A DNA stretch of 10,349 nucleotides from Prevotellaceae bacterium (lineage in GTDB: Bacteria; Bacteroidota; Bacteroidia; Bacteroidales; Bacteroidaceae), in assembly GCA_022508635.1 (NCBI GenBank), contig JAFLUV010000083.1:1-10349 (forward strand). Reading direction: 5' to 3'. Numbering within the stretch: the stretch's first letter is position 1; every line of letters starts with the position of its first letter. Below, one piece after another: positions 7,144 through 10,349 of the stretch. The notes below the pieces were generated by a model. That model had not been told where the DNA came from. It saw nothing but the letters and a program-made list of their open reading frames with translations, and ran no database searches. A program made the position numbers and the translations under genes.

Positions 7144-7176
7144 TTTCCTAAAAGGAGTTTGCCATGTACGAGCTCA

Positions 7177-8055
7177 TTACTTCAAGAAACCCTCGGCAGT
7201 AAAGTACTTGCTCTTGCTGAGCGGCTGAATGCTACCGAACTGCGACCACCCGGCATCTTCCTGGAACTTGGCAAGGAAGGCATCAGGCACGTAGAGCGTA
7301 CAGCCCTTGACAGGCGTGCAGTTCTTGGGCATGGCATAGTACTCAGTGCTGAGCAGATAGATCTTCTTCCACTTTGATGCAGAAGGAATAAGTCCGAACA
7401 TACGGTTCTTGAAGTCGTTGGGAACGGAAAACTCCTCAATGTTCGTACAGCCATCGAAGGCACCATTCTCAAGCTTCTGCATCGTGATAGCCATAAGCAC
7501 ACTGCGTAGCTTGCGGCAACCGCCAAAGGCTCCCTCGCGTATCCAGTAGATATGTTCGCCGAAACGTGCCGTCTCCAGCGAAGTGCAGCCACGGAAAGCA
7601 TCAAGTCCGATGGTGTAGACATCTACCTGGAGATTCTTCAGCGAGGTACATCCCTTGAAGGCCTCGTCATTGATAACCGGCATGTCTCCTTGGAAATGTA
7701 CTTTCTCCAGCGAAGTGCAACCCTCGAAAGCATTGTTGGCAATATGTTTGATATTCGGGCTTACCCAAACCTCTCGCAAACTCGTGTTACCCATAAACTC
7801 ATTTGTGTTGATACTCTGTATCTGTGATCCGAAGCCCATTTTCTCCTCGGTAGGCACGTACTTGTCTGCACGATGACGACTGGTGTAGAAGAAGATGTCA
7901 CCGGCTGGCTCTTCTTTCTGTTTAGATGCCGTCAATTCCTTGGACGCTTCTTGCTTTGTTGTACCTTTCTCTTCCTGTTTACCTCCGCAACTGTTCATGC
8001 TCAGCACTAAAACAGCCATTGCCGGCATGACAAGGAGAATAGATTTCTTTTTCAT
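7177..8055 (-). CDS. BspA-like leucine-rich-repeat lipoprotein, probably surface exposed
   Basis: The 292-residue product begins with a lipoprotein signal peptide: MKKK, a hydrophobic stretch, then the lipobox LSMNSC with lipidated Cys23. The next residues, GGKQEEKG, resemble the Lys/Gln-acidic export signal that sends Bacteroidetes lipoproteins to the outside of the outer membrane. A Lys/Glu/Gln-rich tether runs to about residue 52. Then come LRR_5 (BspA/TpLRR-like) repeats with the core AFxGCTSL at 109, 132, 153, 176 and 199, and a degenerate first copy at 86 (EFMGNTSL). The C-terminal part (LYVPDAFLAKFQEDAGWSQF) is the capping segment usual in these proteins. No Por/T9SS sorting domain is seen. 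The ATG at 8055 was chosen because the signal peptide starts there; extending upstream would translate through the promoter. Ligand and role are unknown; relatives are often adhesins. Confidence 0.9.
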   Translation of the reverse strand: MKKKSILLVMPAMAVLVLSMNSCGGKQEEKGTTKQEASKELTASKQKEEPAGDIFFYTSRHRADKYVPTEEKMGFGSQIQSINTNEFMGNTSLREVWVSPNIKHIANNAFEGCTSLEKVHFQGDMPVINDEAFKGCTSLKNLQVDVYTIGLDAFRGCTSLETARFGEHIYWIREGAFGGCRKLRSVLMAITMQKLENGAFDGCTNIEEFSVPNDFKNRMFGLIPSASKWKKIYLLSTEYYAMPKNCTPVKGCTLYVPDAFLAKFQEDAGWSQFGSIQPLSKSKYFTAEGFLK

Positions 8056-8099
8056 AGGAATAATGTTGTATAAAGTGATTATATATACGATCGTGCCTA

Positions 8100-8107
8100 C
8101 AAAGATA
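8100..8107 (-). promoter_or_regulatory. Putative promoter -7 box of the LRR lipoprotein gene
   Basis: On the minus strand TATCTTTG matches the Bacteroidetes -7 consensus and lies 44 bases upstream of the lipoprotein ATG, giving a leader of about 35-40 bases. No exact TTTG occurs 19-21 bases further upstream; TTTC in that area is the nearest match. The promoter is therefore likely but not perfect. Confidence 0.55.
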
Positions 8108-8235
8108 CGAAAAAGACACAGAAAGAGATACATCGACAGATTACATTTAATAATAATTAACCCAATTTCATCATTTAAAAAGTAATTATCATGGACATCT
8201 TCGCAACTGTCTGTAAATAAGATTCCGCATTAAAA

Positions 8236-8267
8236 TTTGGCAGGGAAACAAAAAAGCAGTATCTTTG
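8236..8267 (+). promoter_or_regulatory. Consensus Bacteroidetes promoter of the ABC-F gene
   Basis: TTTG at 8236-8239, a 20-base spacer and TATCTTTG at 8260-8267 match the Bacteroidetes primary-sigma pattern exactly. Transcription would start near 8272-8276, leaving about 30 bases of leader before the ATG at 8305. That leader is too short for the attenuator-type regulation seen on some antibiotic-resistance ABC-F genes. Confidence 0.82.
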
Positions 8268-8304
8268 CAGGTCAGGTAGCAGCATTAGCAAACACGACTA
8301 AATT

Positions 8305-10218
8305 ATGGTATTGATAGACAATTTAAGTGTTGAGTTCAGCGCACGACCGCTTTTTACGGACGTCAGCTACGTGATAAACAACAACGACCGTATTGCACTG
8401 GTCGGCAAGAATGGTGCAGGAAAGAGCACGATGCTGAAAATTATTGCCGGCCTACAGCAGCCTACAAGCGGAACAGTCAGCGTGCCACGCGACACAACGA
8501 TAGCCTACCTGCCGCAGGTGATGGTACTCAGCGACGAGCATACTGTACGCGAGGAAGCCGGACGTGCTTTTGAGCACATCACCGAAATAGAAGAAGAACT
8601 AAACAGACTCAATACACAACTTGCAAATCGCACAGACTATGAGAGTGATACATACATGTCACTCGTGGAACGCTTTACGCATCTGAACGAGCAATTCCAG
8701 ATTATGGGTGGCATGAACTATCAGGCCGATCTGGAGCGGACGTTGCAGGGACTTGGCTTTCGCAGGGAAGACCTTGATCGCCCGACAAAGGAATTCAGTG
8801 GAGGCTGGCGCATGCGTATCGAACTGGCAAAGCTCTTGCTGCAACACCCCGATGTCCTTTTGCTCGATGAACCAACAAACCACCTCGACATTGAGAGTAT
8901 CCAGTGGCTGGAAAACTTCCTTTCTACAAGTGCCAATGCCGTTGTGCTGGTCAGCCATGACCGTGCATTTATAAATAATGTGACGAACCGTACCATCGAA
9001 ATCAGTTGCGGCAAGATATACGACTACAAAGTCAAGTATGACGAGTACGTCACCCTCCATGCCGAGCGACGAAAGCAGCAACTGCGTGCCTTGGAGAATC
9101 AGCAGAAAGAGATAGCCGATGCCCGTGCCTTTATCGAACGTTTTCGATACCAAGCCACTAAGGCTGTACAAGTACAACAGAAGATAAGGCAACTTGAGAA
9201 GATTGTGCCCATAGAGGTGGACGAAGTAGATAATAGTGCCTTGCACTTGCGCTTCACGTGCTCGGTGCGCAGCGGAGACTTTCCGGTCATTTGCGACGAG
9301 GTGGGCAAGAACTATGGCGAACATTGTGTATTCAGCGGTGTAAACCTGACGATAAGAAGAGGAGAGAAGGTAGCGTTCGTAGGACGTAACGGTGAGGGCA
9401 AGACAACTCTCGTAAAGTGTATTATGGGCGAGATTCCCTTCGACGGTACGCTCAAGGTAGGACATAATGTGCAGATTGGCTACTTTGCCCAGAACCAAGC
9501 ACAAATGCTTGAAGGAGAGTACACCGTCTTCGACACCATCGACCGCGTAGCAAAGGGTGAGATTCGCCTCAAGATACGTGACATTTTGGGTGCCTTCATG
9601 TTCGGTGGCGAAGCTGGCGAGAAAAAGGTGAAATTTCTGTCTGGTGGCGAACGTACCCGGCTGGCAATGATTAAGCTCCTGCTCGAACCCGTCAACTGTC
9701 TCATCCTTGACGAACCTACCAACCATCTGGACATGCGTTCGAAGGACGTCCTTAAAGCAGCCATACGCGATTTCGACGGAACTGTTATCGTAGTAAGCCA
9801 TGACCGCGAATTTCTTGATGGTCTTGTCACGAAGGTTTACGAATTTGGCGACGGCAAGGTGCGCGAGCATTTGGGTGGCATATACGACTTCCTCAGAAGC
9901 AAAAACATCGAAAATCTCAGCCAGCTGAATACAAAGGTTACTCCATCCACGCAGAGAGAAGAGGACGAGAAACAGGCATCCAATGTTGGTGCTCTCTCCT
10001 ATGCCGAACAGAAGGCACAAGCACGAGAACAGAAGAAGCGCGAGAAGGCACTGCAAGAGGCAGAGGAGAGAGTGACGCAGCTTGAAGCCGCCATTCGCAT
10101 CCTTGAAGACCAGATGTCAACGCCGGAAGGCAGTCAGAATCCATCACTCTACGAAAAGCACAGCCGTCTGAAGACTCAGCTCAAACAGGCAGAAGAGGAA
10201 TGGGAGGCATTGATATAA
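8305..10218 (+). CDS. ABC-F family ATPase (ribosome-associated, not a transporter)
   Basis: The 637-residue protein has two ABC domains and no membrane segments, the ABC-F layout. Domain one shows Walker A GKNGAGKST at 34-42, signature FSGGW at 164-168 and Walker B LLLDEPTNHLD at 185-195 with catalytic E189. The inter-domain linker, about 240-305, is rich in Lys/Arg/Gln and contains ERFRYQATKAVQVQQKIRQL. Domain two shows GRNGEGKTT at 360-368, LSGGE at 445-449 and LILDEPTNHLD at 466-476 with E470. A charged coiled coil fills about 560-637. Members of this family bind the ribosomal E site and relieve translational problems; some protect against antibiotics. The C-terminal coiled coil and linker resemble the Uup/YdiF-type housekeeping groups more than known resistance proteins, but subgroup is a judgement by eye. 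It is a single-gene unit with its own promoter. Confidence 0.95.
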   Translation: MVLIDNLSVEFSARPLFTDVSYVINNNDRIALVGKNGAGKSTMLKIIAGLQQPTSGTVSVPRDTTIAYLPQVMVLSDEHTVREEAGRAFEHITEIEEELNRLNTQLANRTDYESDTYMSLVERFTHLNEQFQIMGGMNYQADLERTLQGLGFRREDLDRPTKEFSGGWRMRIELAKLLLQHPDVLLLDEPTNHLDIESIQWLENFLSTSANAVVLVSHDRAFINNVTNRTIEISCGKIYDYKVKYDEYVTLHAERRKQQLRALENQQKEIADARAFIERFRYQATKAVQVQQKIRQLEKIVPIEVDEVDNSALHLRFTCSVRSGDFPVICDEVGKNYGEHCVFSGVNLTIRRGEKVAFVGRNGEGKTTLVKCIMGEIPFDGTLKVGHNVQIGYFAQNQAQMLEGEYTVFDTIDRVAKGEIRLKIRDILGAFMFGGEAGEKKVKFLSGGERTRLAMIKLLLEPVNCLILDEPTNHLDMRSKDVLKAAIRDFDGTVIVVSHDREFLDGLVTKVYEFGDGKVREHLGGIYDFLRSKNIENLSQLNTKVTPSTQREEDEKQASNVGALSYAEQKAQAREQKKREKALQEAEERVTQLEAAIRILEDQMSTPEGSQNPSLYEKHSRLKTQLKQAEEEWEALI

Positions 10219-10265
10219 GTGCAATTGATTCCTTTTCAAACGTCATGCATTTTAGGGTATAAAAC

Positions 10266-10297
10266 AAAGAGTCTTCCTTGATGATGGAAGACTCTTT
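10266..10297. terminator. Bidirectional terminator between the ABC-F gene and tRNA-Asp
   Basis: AAAGAGTCTTCC at 10266-10277 pairs perfectly with 10286-10297 across an eight-base loop, a 12-bp stem. On the plus strand the right arm ends CTCTTTT; on the minus strand the equivalent arm ends CTCTTTGTTTTA. Both directions therefore have a short U tract. It lies 47 bases after the ABC-F stop and two bases from the mature 3' end of the tRNA. Confidence 0.85.
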
Positions 10298-10299
10298 TG

Positions 10300-10349
10300 C
10301 GGTGCGGACGGGACTCGAACCCGCGACCCCTAGCGTGACAGGCTAGTAT
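10300..10349 (-). tRNA. tRNA-Asp (anticodon GTC), 3' part only
   Basis: Read on the minus strand, the segment contains the anticodon stem CTAGC/GCTAG around loop CTGTCAC (anticodon GTC, 10336-10338), a short variable loop, the T arm GCGGG-TTCGAGT-CCCGT, the 3' acceptor strand CCGCACC and discriminator G at 10300, which is the aspartate identity base. The CCA end is not encoded: CAAAAG follows. The D arm and 5' acceptor strand lie beyond the right edge of the window. Confidence 0.93.

Noticed and set aside
8056..8133. N-terminal extension of the LRR lipoprotein to an upstream ATG
   Set aside because: It would place the signal peptide 26 residues inside the protein and translate through the TATCTTTG promoter box.
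5645..8300. Insertion sequence or prophage remnant
   Set aside because: No transposase, integrase or terminal inverted repeats were found. The tRNA-Asp at the right end faces inward, but no integrase or att-like duplication is visible beside it.
8305..10218. Antibiotic-resistance ABC-F protein or transporter ATPase
   Set aside because: There is no partner permease, no long attenuator leader, and the linker and C-terminal coiled coil look like housekeeping ABC-F groups. Resistance cannot be excluded but nothing supports it.

Overview
The window looks like chromosome from a member of the Bacteroidales, plausibly Prevotellaceae. Three things support this. Two promoters match the Bacteroidetes primary-sigma consensus exactly (TTTG, 20 bases, TAnnTTTG). 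Genes mostly lack Shine-Dalgarno sequences. The gene pair folP-cdaA and a BspA-type leucine-rich-repeat lipoprotein are also typical of the group. The genus is an inference.

Left part (1-5644), GC-rich, housekeeping. The first 199 bases are a degenerate tandem array with a 22-base period. Each unit centres on a short palindrome of the type TTCARCYGAA, and the array runs from the window edge to the murF stop codon. murF (minus strand, last cytoplasmic step of peptidoglycan precursor synthesis) is divergent from a four-gene block on the plus strand: folP (dihydropteroate synthase, TTG start), cdaA (membrane diadenylate cyclase making c-di-AMP, overlapping folP by 13 bases), pta and ackA (acetyl-CoA to acetate with ATP formation). 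A strong hairpin terminator closes the block after ackA.

Middle part (5645-8235), visibly richer in AT and more accessory in character. It begins with about 660 bases that hold no convincing gene but do hold a promoter-like TATCTTTG and a possible structured leader. Next is a small membrane protein with a bacterial PH domain and a C-terminal SHOCT domain. Convergent to it is a leucine-rich-repeat lipoprotein on the minus strand, whose residues after the lipobox resemble the Bacteroidetes surface-export signal. A long hairpin and an 18-base perfect palindrome lie between the two.

Right part (8236-10349). An ABC-F ATPase (two ABC domains, ribosome-associated family) is driven by a consensus promoter. 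It is followed by a 12-bp perfect hairpin that probably terminates both this gene and the convergent tRNA-Asp(GTC), which is cut by the window end.

No defence system, CRISPR array, prophage or insertion sequence was found. The least explained elements are the period-22 palindrome array and the geneless leader region before the PH-domain gene.
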